From: Seonamhaeicola maritimus
GTDB taxonomy: Bacteria; Bacteroidota; Bacteroidia; Flavobacteriales; Flavobacteriaceae
Reading direction: 5' to 3'
Assembly: GCF_008056315.1 (NCBI RefSeq)
Contig: NZ_VRKQ01000010.1
Coordinates: 1,054,001 to 1,118,000 of the forward strand
Length of the DNA: 64,000 bases
Shown here: positions 44,416 to 54,410 of the stretch, one piece after another
Layout of the letters: each line of letters begins with the position of its first letter
How positions within the stretch are numbered: the stretch's first letter is position 1
Program-made: the position numbers and the translations under genes
The notes under the pieces: model-generated
Told to the model about the DNA's origin: nothing
The model's database searches: none
The model's input: the letters and a program-made list of their open reading frames with translations, nothing else

Positions 44416-44712
44416 ATGTCGAAATTTGGGGAACTTATAGATGTCGAAATTCCAGTTTTATTAGAATTTTATACAGACTGGAATGATCAATCCACTGCAA
44501 TGCATCTAGTTTTAAGAGATGTTGCTGCAGCACTTGGTGATAAAGCAAAAGTTATTAAAATTGATGTTGAAAAGAATGAAGAATTAGCTGATGCTTTAAG
44601 GGTTAAAACACTGCCAACTTTAATAATCTACAAAGACGGCGAGATGAAATGGCGGCAGAGTGGGGAGTTAGATGCCAATTCACTTATAAGTATTATTCAG
44701 GAGTATATTTAA
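44416..44712 (+). CDS. Thioredoxin-fold protein lacking the redox CxxC
   Basis: A 98-aa single thioredoxin domain. The fold landmarks are present: VLLEFYTDW before the active site, KVIKIDVEKNEELADAL, and the cis-proline TLPTLIIYKDG. The usual WCGPCK is replaced by WNDQST (Trp22 to Thr27), and there is no cysteine anywhere in the protein, so it cannot do dithiol chemistry. It may be a binding or chaperone-like module. It converges with the deacetylase gene and overlaps it by 4 nt. Confidence 0.88.
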   Translation: MSKFGELIDVEIPVLLEFYTDWNDQSTAMHLVLRDVAAALGDKAKVIKIDVEKNEELADALRVKTLPTLIIYKDGEMKWRQSGELDANSLISIIQEYI

Positions 44713-45359
44713 GAGATTGCCTTTAATTCATAACCTTTTTCAGTAAAGTATTCTAAAACTTTTGGCAACGCATATTGCATATTTTTTGAAGCTTTAATGC
44801 TATCATGAAAAACAATAATACTTCCTTCTTTTGCTTTTGAAATTACATTTTTTAGACAGGTTTCATTGTTCACTGATTTGTCCCAGTCAAAAGACAATAC
44901 ATCCCACATGATTATTTTGTAACCCTTTGCAATTAATTTTTTTCCTTGTTTAGGAGTGATTTGCCCATACGGAGGTCTGAAAAGTTTTATGAATGACGAT
45001 TTTGGATTTGTAATATGTGTTTTAAATTCACTTTCACAATCCGCTATATTTTTTAAATAGTCCTTACTATTTGTTTTCCAACCTTTAATGTGGTTTTGTG
45101 TATGATTGCCAATACTATGACCATTTTCGATAATGTTTTGAAAAATATCAGGGTGCTTTTCAATGTTTTCACCTATACAGAAGAAAGTTGCTTTGGCGTT
45201 ATATTTCTTTAATAAATTTAAAACCCACTGAGTGATTTCAGGGGTAGGTCCATCATCAAAAGTTAAGTAAATAGATTTGTCTGTTACAGGGATGTCCCAA
45301 ATGTAATTTGGGAACATCTTTTTCGCAACAACAGGTGTTTTTATAGGTGCTAAGGTCAT
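44709..45359 (-). CDS. Polysaccharide deacetylase family protein (NodB domain)
   Basis: A 216-aa protein with the NodB motifs in order: YLTFDDGPTP (catalytic Asp and metal-binding Asp), GHSIGNHTQNH (metal His pair), FRPPYGQITP and MWDVLSFDWD, ending FHDS. The catalytic set looks complete. No signal peptide is evident, so it would act in the cytoplasm or be exported by another route. It follows the DUF2723 gene by 3 nt, which suggests a joint role in glycan processing. Confidence 0.92.
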   Translation of the reverse strand: MTLAPIKTPVVAKKMFPNYIWDIPVTDKSIYLTFDDGPTPEITQWVLNLLKKYNAKATFFCIGENIEKHPDIFQNIIENGHSIGNHTQNHIKGWKTNSKDYLKNIADCESEFKTHITNPKSSFIKLFRPPYGQITPKQGKKLIAKGYKIIMWDVLSFDWDKSVNNETCLKNVISKAKEGSIIVFHDSIKASKNMQYALPKVLEYFTEKGYELKAIS

Positions 45360-45362
45360 GCC

Positions 45363-48300
45363 TTAATTTGTACTATCAGTGGTTTGTTCTATTGGCAAGC
45401 TATCAGAAGGTAATTTGATGTCCTTGTCAACTGGCTGTTGTTCGTCTTCTTCTCCATAAAAATGTTTAAACATTCTTAAGTGATTATTAAAAATTTCTCC
45501 TTCAGCTTCTGCAAATTCAATGTCATAGCCAATTAAAATATCAACAAGTGCTTTGTATCGTTGAATATTAGTATAGATTTCTTCAAAAGCACGTTCTTGA
45601 TTTTGTTGTTTTAGCGTACTGTAGTATTTTAAATTTTCCTGATATTTTACAGCAACATCTTTAAATAGCTTTTGTGCTTTTTCTTTATTCCCAACTTCAT
45701 AATAAGCACTAATATAAGGTTCTAAAAGGGTGTAATATCCAAAGTAATTAACAGGCATATTGGTCATGGCAATATCTGCCACTTCTTCGGCTTCATTCAA
45801 TTTGTTCTCATTAATTAGCTGTTCCATTAGTCTGGCTAAGTTCCCTCTATAGGTTATAGAATTTTTTCTAGTTTCAACATCATGATAAATATCTGGACTG
45901 CCACTATTGCCCCAGTTCCAAGTTTTTACTTTTTCATACATAAGGTCTGCATCAACGCGTCCCATGTCAAAGGGATTAGCCCTATCAACCGGAGTTTTAA
46001 TAGGTACTAATTTGTAACACATACCATCTAATTGCAGATAGTCTTTCATCCAAATATAGTCGTCATCACCAAAGCTTCCACCTGTAAAATATATTGGGCG
46101 TTTCCACTCATTATTGGCTACAATATCTAACATTAAAAGTCTGTTTTTGTATAGTGCGCCTCCGCTTAATTTAATATCAATATAATCCAGCATTTTATGG
46201 GCGTCTTTTTCTTTTACAATGCCATGTTTAAGAGCATTGTCTTTATTCACAGGAAGTCTTAAAAATTGGGTTGGTAAATATCTATTATTAAGTTCTTGAG
46301 AAGGGTATCTGCTTATATCTTCTTGGGCAAAATTTTGCAAATAAAATTTAAACCTAGTTTTAGGATTATCACTGCTAATAAAGTTTAAAGCTTCCTTAAT
46401 TTGAATTGTATCTTGTGATATTGGGGCAATTCTAACATAGTCATTGGTGCCATGTTTGTAATGCTCATGTGTTAATTGTGATGGCACTGGGTCGCTTTCA
46501 TAAGCTTTACGCTTCATTTGATCTATATACCAATCTGTTTGAAATAAACTGGTGTTTACAATTCTGACATCGGTACGGTAACCTTCAATTTCTTGAGCAT
46601 ACCAGAGCGCAAACGTATCATTATCTCCAATGGTAAAAAGTATGGCGTTTTCTGCACAAGAGTCTAAATACTTCTTAGCCATAGATCTGGCAGTATATTT
46701 GTCTGAACGGTCATGGTCATCCCAATTGTTAGCAGCTAAAATACCTGGAACAAGAATTAAACAAACAATTGTTGTTATTGGGGCTGCTAATTTCTTTGGA
46801 ATATGATTTTTAAGAGTATCATAAATAGCATAAACACCAAACCCAATCCAAAGAGCAAATACATAAAATGACCCAACTACTGAATAATCACGTTCTCTAG
46901 GTTCAAAAGGGCGTACATTGGTATATACTTGAATTGCTATTCCTGTGAACAAGAAAAATACTAACATAACCCAAAAGAGTTTTTTGTCTTTGTTGAATAA
47001 GAAGAAAAACCCAATGAGTCCTAAAATTAGAGGTAGTAAGTAATAGGTATTTCTAGCTTTATTATTTTCAACATCACTTGGTAAATTATCTTGAGAAACC
47101 CCTAAATGCCATACGTCTAATGGCTTGATGCCACTTATCCAGTTCCCGTGGTCATCATACTTGCCTTGAATATCATCTTGTCTACCAGCAAAGTTCCACA
47201 TAAAATAGCGCCAATACATGTAACCTAATTGGTATTCAAACATGTAAGCAAGATTGCTACCTAAAGAGGGTTTTTCAACATCAAAATATCTAACAGCATT
47301 TTGCTTTAAAAAATTACTATAATCTTCATAATCAACATTGCCTTCCATAACTTCCTTTTTGAAGTTGGCAACCATTGCTCGTAATTCATTATCCATCTGG
47401 AGTTCTGGTTTTAGCTTAAAATTTAAAAACCCAGAAAACATCATATAATTGTCTGCATGTTCGCTACTCCACATTCTTGGAAGTATAGAGGCGTGTTCTG
47501 AATTGTAATTTTGTCTGGAGTTTTTCCAGTCGTTAACAATTATATATTCCCCTTTTTCTTCGTCCTTTTCGTATTTTGGTTTACCGTCTATATAAGGATT
47601 GTTTTCATCTAAAGATGCATACTGATCTGTAAACATAGGCCCATAAAACAAATGTGTTTCTGGGTATTGCTCTAAGTTGTAATACGCTAAAAGTTCACGA
47701 GCACTAGAAGGGTTATTTTCATTAACTACCACATTAGCATTGGCGCGTATGGGTAGCATTAGCCAAGTTGAAAACCCTATTATTACAAAGGTCAGGCAAA
47801 GGATGCCTGTGTTTAAATGATTGTATTGTTTTTGACGCGTGAATTTTAATCCATAATATATAAGAGCTACCAATAGAATGCCTGCTATAACAGTACCAGA
47901 GTTAAACGGAAGCCCAATAGTATTTATAAAAAAGATTTCTGAAACACTGAATATCTTAAGAATATTAGGAGCTAATAGTTTGAAAATGAATAACAATACG
48001 GCTACCGAAACCGCATTGGCTATAATAAAGTTTTTAAGTGTAACGGTTTTGTAGTTTTTAAAATAATAGATAAGGCCAATGGCTGGAATAGTTAATAGTC
48101 CCATGAAATGAACGCCAAATGATAACCCAATAACAAACGAAATAAGGATTAACCAACGGTTTCCTCGAGGTGTATCCATATCTTGTTCCCAACGTAATCC
48201 TAACCAGAAAAGCACAGACATTATTAATGTAGCCATAGCATAAACCTCGGTCTCTACAGCATTAAACCAAAACGAGTCCGTAAATGTGAATGCTAAACTT

Positions 48301-48680
48301 CCTACAAGCCCACTACCTAAAACAGCCATGGATTTAGGTTGATTGTCATCAGAACTACCAACTAGTTTTTTAAGTAGTAGTGTAATAGTCCAGAACATGA
48401 ATAAAATAGTGAATGCACTGGCAACAGCACTCATCATATTCATCATAAAACCAACTTGCGAAGGTTCAAAAGCAAACATTGAGAAAAATGCTCCAAGCAT
48501 TTGAAACAAAGGAGCTCCTGGAGGGTGTCCAACTTGTAATTTAGCCGATGTTAAAATATACTCACCCGCATCCCAAAAACTAACTGTAGGTTCAACCGTT
48601 AAACTATAAGTTATAAGAGCTATTAAAAAAGAGAACCATCCTAAAAGTGTATTCCATTTTTTAAAGTTTAAATTGGCCAT
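45363..48680 (-). CDS. DUF2723 membrane protein, GT-C-type glycosyltransferase-like
   Basis: A 1105-aa inner-membrane protein. The N-terminal half has about ten helices. The first extracytoplasmic loop holds the acidic motif SFWDAGEYILTSAKLQVGHP, as in protein O-mannosyltransferase-like (GT-C) enzymes where an Asp/Glu early in the first loop is catalytic. A long soluble C-terminal region (about 600-1105) includes a helical-repeat-like part. It probably transfers sugar from a lipid carrier to proteins in the periplasm. That is family-level inference. The deacetylase gene is 3 nt downstream. Confidence 0.88.
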   Translation of the reverse strand: MANLNFKKWNTLLGWFSFLIALITYSLTVEPTVSFWDAGEYILTSAKLQVGHPPGAPLFQMLGAFFSMFAFEPSQVGFMMNMMSAVASAFTILFMFWTITLLLKKLVGSSDDNQPKSMAVLGSGLVGSLAFTFTDSFWFNAVETEVYAMATLIMSVLFWLGLRWEQDMDTPRGNRWLILISFVIGLSFGVHFMGLLTIPAIGLIYYFKNYKTVTLKNFIIANAVSVAVLLFIFKLLAPNILKIFSVSEIFFINTIGLPFNSGTVIAGILLVALIYYGLKFTRQKQYNHLNTGILCLTFVIIGFSTWLMLPIRANANVVVNENNPSSARELLAYYNLEQYPETHLFYGPMFTDQYASLDENNPYIDGKPKYEKDEEKGEYIIVNDWKNSRQNYNSEHASILPRMWSSEHADNYMMFSGFLNFKLKPELQMDNELRAMVANFKKEVMEGNVDYEDYSNFLKQNAVRYFDVEKPSLGSNLAYMFEYQLGYMYWRYFMWNFAGRQDDIQGKYDDHGNWISGIKPLDVWHLGVSQDNLPSDVENNKARNTYYLLPLILGLIGFFFLFNKDKKLFWVMLVFFLFTGIAIQVYTNVRPFEPRERDYSVVGSFYVFALWIGFGVYAIYDTLKNHIPKKLAAPITTIVCLILVPGILAANNWDDHDRSDKYTARSMAKKYLDSCAENAILFTIGDNDTFALWYAQEIEGYRTDVRIVNTSLFQTDWYIDQMKRKAYESDPVPSQLTHEHYKHGTNDYVRIAPISQDTIQIKEALNFISSDNPKTRFKFYLQNFAQEDISRYPSQELNNRYLPTQFLRLPVNKDNALKHGIVKEKDAHKMLDYIDIKLSGGALYKNRLLMLDIVANNEWKRPIYFTGGSFGDDDYIWMKDYLQLDGMCYKLVPIKTPVDRANPFDMGRVDADLMYEKVKTWNWGNSGSPDIYHDVETRKNSITYRGNLARLMEQLINENKLNEAEEVADIAMTNMPVNYFGYYTLLEPYISAYYEVGNKEKAQKLFKDVAVKYQENLKYYSTLKQQNQERAFEEIYTNIQRYKALVDILIGYDIEFAEAEGEIFNNHLRMFKHFYGEEDEQQPVDKDIKLPSDSLPIEQTTDSTN

Positions 48681-48868
48681 AAAATTCAGTATTTATTTGC
48701 TTTGGCGAATTTAATAATAAATATGAAATGAGACATTACTATTTAGTTTGTCTTAACATAATTACCTTTCAAGTCATTATTATTACTAAAAAAGCATATT
48801 CAAAATGTAAATACTGCCAGTGTTTTTAGGTAAACGCTGCCCTTTAATAATTATTTTTCAAAAAATAT

Positions 48869-48898
48869 TTGTACAGATAAAACTTTGTACTAAATTTG
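48869..48898 (+). promoter_or_regulatory. Consensus promoter of tRNA-Gln
   Basis: TTG (48869-48871), exactly 19 nt, then TAAATTTG (48891-48898). A perfect Bacteroidota -33/-7 pair placed so that transcription begins about 10 nt before the tRNA. Confidence 0.9.
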
Positions 48899-48915
48899 CA
48901 CCCTCAATTACACAA

Positions 48916-48988
48916 TGGCCTATGGTGTAACTGGCAACACGTCTGGTTTTGGTCCAGAAGAGTCTAGGTTCGAGCCCTAGTAGGCCAA
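48916..48988 (+). tRNA. tRNA-Gln (anticodon TTG)
   Basis: A 73-nt tRNA. Acceptor arms TGGCCTA (48916-48922) and TAGGCCA (48981-48987) with discriminator A; anticodon stem TCTGG/CCAGA around the loop TTTTGGT with TTG at 48949-48951; T arm GGTTCGAGCC. CCA is not encoded. Confidence 0.96.
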
Positions 48989-48997
48989 CGTTAATTT

Positions 48998-49029
48998 AAC
49001 CCTAATTATGAAAATAGTTAGGGTTTTTT
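48998..49029 (+). terminator. Terminator after tRNA-Gln
   Basis: AACCCTAA (48998-49005) and TTAGGGTT (49018-49025) with a 12-nt loop, followed by a T run. It starts 10 nt after the tRNA. Confidence 0.92.
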
Positions 49030-49150
49030 GTTTTTATAAGCGAGTTCGTGAATGATTAGTTTGTTTAGAACCTAAATTTAGGTGAGGTCAAGCAAAAATT
49101 TTAGTTCTCACTATTTTTGTTGTAGGGTTTATAAATTAAATTAAAAATCA

Positions 49151-49158
49151 TATATTTG
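49151..49158 (+). promoter_or_regulatory. Candidate -7 box of rimP-nusA-infB
   Basis: TATATTTG, matching the TAnnTTTG consensus, followed by GC as is common. A TTG at the ideal 19-nt spacing is not seen. It implies a leader of about 60 nt before rimP. Confidence 0.55.
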
Positions 49159-49186
49159 CAGCGTTGAAAGACAAAGTAATGATAAT

Positions 49187-49213
49187 GAGGGGACGGAAAG
49201 TCCCCTCTTTTTA
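49187..49213 (+). promoter_or_regulatory. Terminator-like hairpin in the rimP leader (attenuator candidate)
   Basis: GAGGGGAC (49187-49194) and GTCCCCTC (49200-49207) around the 5-nt loop GGAAA, followed directly by TTTTT. It has the form of an intrinsic terminator but lies between the likely promoter and the rimP ATG (49223). Confidence 0.75.
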
Positions 49214-49222
49214 TACTAAAAA

Positions 49223-49684
49223 ATGTTTAAAACTACGGTTGAAAATTTACTTGAAGCTGCATTAAATGACAGACCCGATTTATTTCTAATAGATTTTTCT
49301 ATTGAAGGTGGTAATCAAATAAAAGTTGTGGTAGATGGTGATAACGGAGTTTTGGTTGAAGATTGTATGTTTATTAGCAGAGCTATAGAGCATAATCTTG
49401 ATAGAGAAGAACAAGATTTTTCTCTAGATGTTATGTCTGCTGGAGCTACTTCACCTTTAGTTCATAAACGTCAGTATAAAAGACATTTAAATAGAACACT
49501 AAAAGTAAAAACAGCATCTGATAAATTTGAAGGAACACTTTCAAGTGCCTCAGATGAAAATATTACACTAGTGTGGAAAGTTAGAGAGCCTAAACCAATT
49601 GGGAAAGGCAAGGTAACTGTAACAAAGGAAGCGAATATCGCTTACAAAGATATTGTAGAAGCAAAAGTTATGATTAAATTTTAA
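49223..49684 (+). CDS. rimP: Ribosome maturation factor RimP
   Basis: A 153-aa cytoplasmic protein needed to mature the 30S subunit. It has the family N-terminal alpha/beta domain with FLIDFSIEGGNQIKVVVDGDNGV, VEDCMFISRAIEHNLD and DVMSAGATSPLVHKRQYKRH, followed by a small SH3-like C-terminal domain. It starts 15 nt after a terminator-like hairpin and heads the conserved rimP-nusA-infB operon. Confidence 0.97.
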   Translation: MFKTTVENLLEAALNDRPDLFLIDFSIEGGNQIKVVVDGDNGVLVEDCMFISRAIEHNLDREEQDFSLDVMSAGATSPLVHKRQYKRHLNRTLKVKTASDKFEGTLSSASDENITLVWKVREPKPIGKGKVTVTKEANIAYKDIVEAKVMIKF

Positions 49685-49697
49685 TTCAGTAAGAGTT

Positions 49698-50930
49698 ATG
49701 GAAAATGTTGCGTTAATTGAATCTTTTTCGGAATTCAAAGACGATAAGCTAATTGACAGAGTAACGTTAATGGCCATTTTAGAAGATGTGTTTAGAAGCG
49801 CCTTAAAAAAGAAATATGGCGATGATGATAATTTCGATATAATTGTAAACCCTGATAAAGGTGATTTAGAAATTTGGAGAAATAGAATAGTTGTGGCTGA
49901 TGGTGAAGTTGAAGAACCAAATCAAGAAATTTCATTATCTGAAGCAAGAAAAATTGAACCAGATTTTGAAGTAGGTGAGGATGTGTCTGAGGAAGTAAAA
50001 CTTATTGATTTAGGAAGAAGAGCCATTTTAGCATTACGCCAAAATCTTATTTCAAAAATTCATGAGCATGACAATACTATAATTTATAAGCAATTTAAAG
50101 ATTTAGTAGGAGAAATTTACACGGCAGAAGTTCATCATATTCGTCATAGAGCAGTGATTTTATTAGACGATGAGGGTAATGAAATAGTGTTGCCAAAAGA
50201 CAAACAAATACCTTCAGATTTTTTCAGAAAAGGAGATAATGTAAGAGGTGTTATTGATACGGTAGAGCTTAAAGGGGCAAAACCAACTATATTAATGTCT
50301 AGAAGCTCTCCGGTGTTTTTAGAGAAATTATTTGAACAAGAAATTCCAGAAGTTTTTGATGGTTTAATTACAGTTAAAAATGTAGTGAGAATACCAGGAG
50401 AAAAAGCTAAGGTAGCAGTTGATTCTTATGATGACAGAATTGATCCTGTAGGAGCTTGTGTTGGTATGAAGGGTTCAAGAATTCATGGAATTGTTCGTGA
50501 ATTAGGGAATGAAAATATTGATGTAATTAATTACACAAACAACTTACAATTATACATTACAAGAGCTTTAAGCCCTGCAAGAGTTACATCAATAAAAATT
50601 GATGAAGAAACCAAGCGTGCTGAGGTTATTTTAAAACCAGAAGAAGTTAGCAAAGCTATTGGTAGAGGTGGTCATAATATTCGTTTAGCGGGTCAATTAA
50701 CTGGCTATGAAATTGATGTGTTTAGAGAAGGAGCAGAAGAAGATGTTGAGTTAAGGGAGTTCTCTGATGAAATAGAAGAGTGGATCATTCAAGAATTTAG
50801 TAAGGCTGGTTTAGATACCGCTAAGAGTATACTAGAACAAGAGGTAGACGACTTAGTGAAAAGGACTGACTTAGAGGAAGAAACAATTAACGATGTTATA
50901 AGAATTCTAAAAGAAGAATTTGAAGAATAA
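49698..50930 (+). CDS. nusA: Transcription termination/antitermination factor NusA
   Basis: A 410-aa RNA-polymerase-binding factor. An N-terminal domain (1-130) is followed by an S1 domain (about 135-200, VGEIYTAEVHHIRHRAVIL) and two KH domains, with GACVGMKGSRIHGIVREL and EVSKAIGRGGHNIRLAGQLTG as the RNA-binding loops. The acidic C-terminal repeats of the E. coli protein are absent, as usual outside proteobacteria. It follows rimP by 13 nt. Confidence 0.97.
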   Translation: MENVALIESFSEFKDDKLIDRVTLMAILEDVFRSALKKKYGDDDNFDIIVNPDKGDLEIWRNRIVVADGEVEEPNQEISLSEARKIEPDFEVGEDVSEEVKLIDLGRRAILALRQNLISKIHEHDNTIIYKQFKDLVGEIYTAEVHHIRHRAVILLDDEGNEIVLPKDKQIPSDFFRKGDNVRGVIDTVELKGAKPTILMSRSSPVFLEKLFEQEIPEVFDGLITVKNVVRIPGEKAKVAVDSYDDRIDPVGACVGMKGSRIHGIVRELGNENIDVINYTNNLQLYITRALSPARVTSIKIDEETKRAEVILKPEEVSKAIGRGGHNIRLAGQLTGYEIDVFREGAEEDVELREFSDEIEEWIIQEFSKAGLDTAKSILEQEVDDLVKRTDLEEETINDVIRILKEEFEE

Positions 50931-50961
50931 CGCATATATTTGAGTATTTTAAAGGCAATTT

Positions 50962-53730
50962 ATGGCTGGGACAATTAGATTAAATAAAGTATTACGCGAG
51001 CTTAATATCTCCTTAGATCGTGCTGTAGAATTTTTAGATTCTAAGGGCGTTGAGATTGAGAAGCGTCCAACTACAAAAATTTCTGAAGAAGTTTACGCAA
51101 TTCTTTCTGATGAATTTGAAACGGATGCTAACAAAAAAGTGGCGTCTAAAGAAGTTAGTGAAGCAAAGCAAAAGGAGAAAGATGCATTGCGAGAGCAACG
51201 CGAACGTGAGCTTGAGGCAAAACAAAAAGAAGCAGCCAAAAAAGAAGAAGAAGTTGTAAAAGCTTCTGGTAGTATTTCTGGTCCTAAAACTGTTGGAAAA
51301 ATAGATTTGTCTCCCAAAAAGGCAGAAGCTAAAAAAGAAGAAGTTAAAAAGGAAGAGCCAGTTAAAGAAGCACCAGCTAAAGTTGTAAAAGAGGAAAAGC
51401 CTGTTGCTGAAAAGCCAAAAGAAGAAAAACCAGCTGCTAAGGTTGAAGAAAAACCGGCTCCTAAAAAAGAAACGCCTAAAAAGAAGGAAGAAGCGCCTGT
51501 GAAGGAAATTTCGAATGAAGAGGTGCCTCCAGTAGAAGAAAAGGTTAAAACTCAATACAAAAAACTAACTGGTCCTAAAATTGCAGGAGATAAAATAGAT
51601 TTATCTCAATTTAATAAGCCTAAGAAAAAGAAAGAAGAAAAGAAGCCAGAAGCTAAGACTGGTGATGCAACTAAGAAAAAGCGTCGTAGAATTAGTAAAG
51701 TTGGTGGCCCACAATCTGGAAACAATAGAGGTCCAGGTCAAAGAGGTCCTGGACAAAATAGAGGAAACGATAGATTTAAAGGTAAACCAGGACAAGGCCG
51801 TAGAAATATTGTTAAAGAAGAGCCTAGTGAAGAAGATGTGAAAAAACAAGTGCGCGAAACACTTGAAAAACTTCAAGGAAAATCTTCTAAAGGAAAAGGA
51901 GCTAAATATCGTAGAGAAAAAAGAGATCAACATAGAGATCAAACCGAAAAAGAATTACAAGCAGAAGCAGCAGAAAGTAAAATACTCAAAGTAACAGAGT
52001 TTGTTACTGCTAGTGAAGTTGCTACTATGATGGATGTTGGAGTGACTGAAATTATATCGGCATGTATGTCTTTAGGAATGATGGTAACCATGAACCAGCG
52101 TTTAGATGCTGAGACATTAACTATTGTTGCTGAAGAGTTTGGATATCAAGTAGAATTTATTACGGCTGATATTGAAGAAGCAATTGAGGTTGTTGAAGAT
52201 AAAGAAGAAGATTTAACTTCAAGAGCACCAATTGTTACCGTAATGGGTCACGTAGATCATGGTAAAACTTCGCTTCTGGATTATATCAGAAAAGAAAATG
52301 TTATTGCCGGTGAGTCCGGTGGTATAACTCAGCATATTGGAGCTTATGGGGTAGAGTTAGATGGCGGACAAAAAATTGCTTTCTTAGATACACCAGGTCA
52401 CGAGGCGTTTACCGCAATGCGTGCACGTGGAGCACAAGTAACAGATATAGCAATTATTGTTGCTGCTGCTGATGATGATATTATGCCACAAACTAAAGAG
52501 GCTATATCTCATGCGCAAGCTGCTGGAGTGCCTATTGTATTTGCTATTAATAAAATAGATTTACCAGCTGCTAACCCAGAAAAGATTAAAGAAGGTCTTG
52601 CTAATATGAATTTATTAGTTGAAGATTGGGGAGGTAAAGTGCAATCTCATGATATTTCTGCTAAAAACGGAACTGGGGTAAGTGAATTGCTTGAAAAAGT
52701 CTTGCTAGAAGCTGAATTATTAGAATTAAAAGCTAATGCAAATAAGCCTGCAGTTGGTACTGTTGTTGAAGCATTCCTTGATAAAGGGCGTGGTTATGTG
52801 TCTACTATTTTGGTGCAAGCCGGTACTTTAAAAGTTGGAGATTATGTGTTAGCAGGTCAGCATAGTGGTAAAGTTAAAGCCATGCATGATGAGCGTGGAA
52901 ATAATGTAGAAGAAGCAGGTCCTTCAACGCCAGTATCTATTTTAGGATTGGATGGAGCACCTCAAGCAGGTGATAAGTTTAATGTATTTGAAGACGAACG
53001 TGAAGCAAAAGCTATTGCTACTAAACGTTCTCAATTACAACGTGAACAATCTGTTAGAACACAACGTCATATTACACTTGATGAAATTGGAAGACGTATT
53101 GCTTTAGGAGACTTTAAAGAGCTTAATATTATCCTTAAAGGTGATGTGGATGGTTCGGTTGAAGCCTTAACAGATTCGTTCCAAAAACTATCAACAGAAG
53201 AGATTCAAGTAAATATTTTGCACAAAGGTGTTGGTGCCATTACAGAGAGTGATGTTTTATTAGCATCGGCTTCTGATGCCATTATTATTGGGTTTAATGT
53301 AAGGCCAATGGGTAATGCACGCCAAATTGCTGATAAGGAAGAAATAGATATCAGAACATACTCAATTATCTATGATGCTATTAATGACTTGAAAGATGCA
53401 ATGGAAGGAATGTTGTCTCCAGAATTTAAGGAAGAGATAACTGGTACAGCTGAAATTCGACAAACATTCAAGATTTCTAAAGTAGGAACCATTGCAGGTT
53501 GTATGGTAACTAATGGTAAGATATTCAGAAACTCTGGAGTGCGTCTTATTAGAGAAGGTGTTGTAGTATTTACGGGTGAGTTAACAACGTTGAAACGATT
53601 TAAAGACGATGTTAAGGAAGTATCAAAAGGATACGATTGTGGTATGCAAGTGAAAAACTATAACGATATTAAGGAAGGTGATATTATTGAGGCTTTCCAA
53701 GAAGTAGCCGTTAAGAAAACGTTGAAATAG
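50962..53730 (+). CDS. infB: Translation initiation factor IF-2
   Basis: A 922-aa GTPase that places initiator tRNA on the ribosome. Residues about 50-330 form a long Lys/Glu/Ala/Pro-rich low-complexity region with a Gly/Arg/Asn-rich patch ([16 protein letters not shown]), typical of Bacteroidota. The G domain (about 425-595) has [34 protein letters not shown] and INKIDLP. The C-terminal domains IF2-C1 and C2 are complete. It lies 31 nt after nusA and ends before a bidirectional terminator. Confidence 0.98.
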   Translation: MAGTIRLNKVLRELNISLDRAVEFLDSKGVEIEKRPTTKISEEVYAILSDEFETDANKKVASKEVSEAKQKEKDALREQRERELEAKQKEAAKKEEEVVKASGSISGPKTVGKIDLSPKKAEAKKEEVKKEEPVKEAPAKVVKEEKPVAEKPKEEKPAAKVEEKPAPKKETPKKKEEAPVKEISNEEVPPVEEKVKTQYKKLTGPKIAGDKIDLSQFNKPKKKKEEKKPEAKTGDATKKKRRRISKVGGPQSGNNRGPGQRGPGQNRGNDRFKGKPGQGRRNIVKEEPSEEDVKKQVRETLEKLQGKSSKGKGAKYRREKRDQHRDQTEKELQAEAAESKILKVTEFVTASEVATMMDVGVTEIISACMSLGMMVTMNQRLDAETLTIVAEEFGYQVEFITADIEEAIEVVEDKEEDLTSRAPIVTVMGHVDHGKTSLLDYIRKENVIAGESGGITQHIGAYGVELDGGQKIAFLDTPGHEAFTAMRARGAQVTDIAIIVAAADDDIMPQTKEAISHAQAAGVPIVFAINKIDLPAANPEKIKEGLANMNLLVEDWGGKVQSHDISAKNGTGVSELLEKVLLEAELLELKANANKPAVGTVVEAFLDKGRGYVSTILVQAGTLKVGDYVLAGQHSGKVKAMHDERGNNVEEAGPSTPVSILGLDGAPQAGDKFNVFEDEREAKAIATKRSQLQREQSVRTQRHITLDEIGRRIALGDFKELNIILKGDVDGSVEALTDSFQKLSTEEIQVNILHKGVGAITESDVLLASASDAIIIGFNVRPMGNARQIADKEEIDIRTYSIIYDAINDLKDAMEGMLSPEFKEEITGTAEIRQTFKISKVGTIAGCMVTNGKIFRNSGVRLIREGVVVFTGELTTLKRFKDDVKEVSKGYDCGMQVKNYNDIKEGDIIEAFQEVAVKKTLK

Positions 53731-53760
53731 AAATATGTATTTCAATTTATAATAAAATAA

Positions 53761-53788
53761 AAAGCGAACCATTTGGTTCGCTTTTTTT
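53761..53788. terminator. Bidirectional terminator between infB and the SPOR gene
   Basis: AAAGCGAACC (53761-53770) and GGTTCGCTTT (53775-53784), 4-nt loop, with A-rich bases to the left and T-run to the right. It serves two convergent genes. Confidence 0.92.
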
Positions 53789-53796
53789 ATGACTTG

Positions 53797-54201
53797 TTAA
53801 TTGTTTTTCTCCTTCTTCGGTTTAAAAATAAATGCGCTTGGAAACTTTCGTTTTATACGTTTTAAAGCTCTGTCTGCTTCTAAGCGAGTTCTAAAGTTAC
53901 CGGCCCAAATTTTGAAGTTAGGTGATTCGTATACAATTCTAGATTTCCAATCACTAAAAGATTCATGAAACTCCTCTTTTGCTTTATAAGCATCAGACCT
54001 ATTTCCGTTATAAATTTGAATTTTATATCTGTCTGAATTGTTTTCGTCCTTATTAATATCCTTTTTAAGACGTAATAATGCATCTATATTTTTATCTTGA
54101 TTAATTTCAACATGACCTTGCTGTGAATAGCCTTTATTGACAACACATAAAAATAAGCAAATAGCTGTTAATACTTTAAACTTTAAACTCAAATTCATCA
54201 T
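53797..54201 (-). CDS. SPOR-domain protein, exported
   Basis: A 134-aa protein. Two ATG codons in a row could start it. A signal peptide runs to about residue 26 (NKGYSQ). The SPOR fold covers about 55-128, with YKIQIYNGNRSDAYKAKEEF and FKIWAGNFRTRLEADRALKRIK. SPOR domains bind peptidoglycan stripped of stem peptides, often at the division septum. It stands alone, facing infB across a shared terminator. A role in cell-wall association is family inference. Confidence 0.88.
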   Translation of the reverse strand: MMNLSLKFKVLTAICLFLCVVNKGYSQQGHVEINQDKNIDALLRLKKDINKDENNSDRYKIQIYNGNRSDAYKAKEEFHESFSDWKSRIVYESPNFKIWAGNFRTRLEADRALKRIKRKFPSAFIFKPKKEKNN

Positions 54202-54321
54202 TTTTAATTATTTATACAAATGTATACGTTATAAATTAAACTATAGTTCTTTTATTTATTTAGAATGCCTCTAAATTAGCAATAACACTTCCCTAACATT
54301 TCTAAAATCGACTTTAAATAT

Positions 54322-54329
54322 TACTTTTG
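54322..54329 (+). promoter_or_regulatory. Candidate -7 box of the ACIII operon
   Basis: TACTTTTG followed by CG matches TAnnTTTG. It lies about 80 nt before the actA ATG. No TTG at 19 nt is seen. Confidence 0.45.
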
Positions 54330-54410
54330 CGTGAGATTTTAGAAGTATGATATTTGTCATGTTTTATGAAAAAATCATACCAAAGATTAGAAGTTAATTT
54401 AACCAATAAT

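Noticed and set aside
51034-51555. Long antisense frame rich in Phe and Arg
   Set aside because: It is the mirror of the Lys/Glu-rich low-complexity part of infB; its composition is what AAA/GAA codons give on the other strand.
54354-54410. Upstream TTG/ATG starts for actA
   Set aside because: They put a charged, non-hydrophobic stretch before the signal peptide; ATG 54411 gives a normal one.
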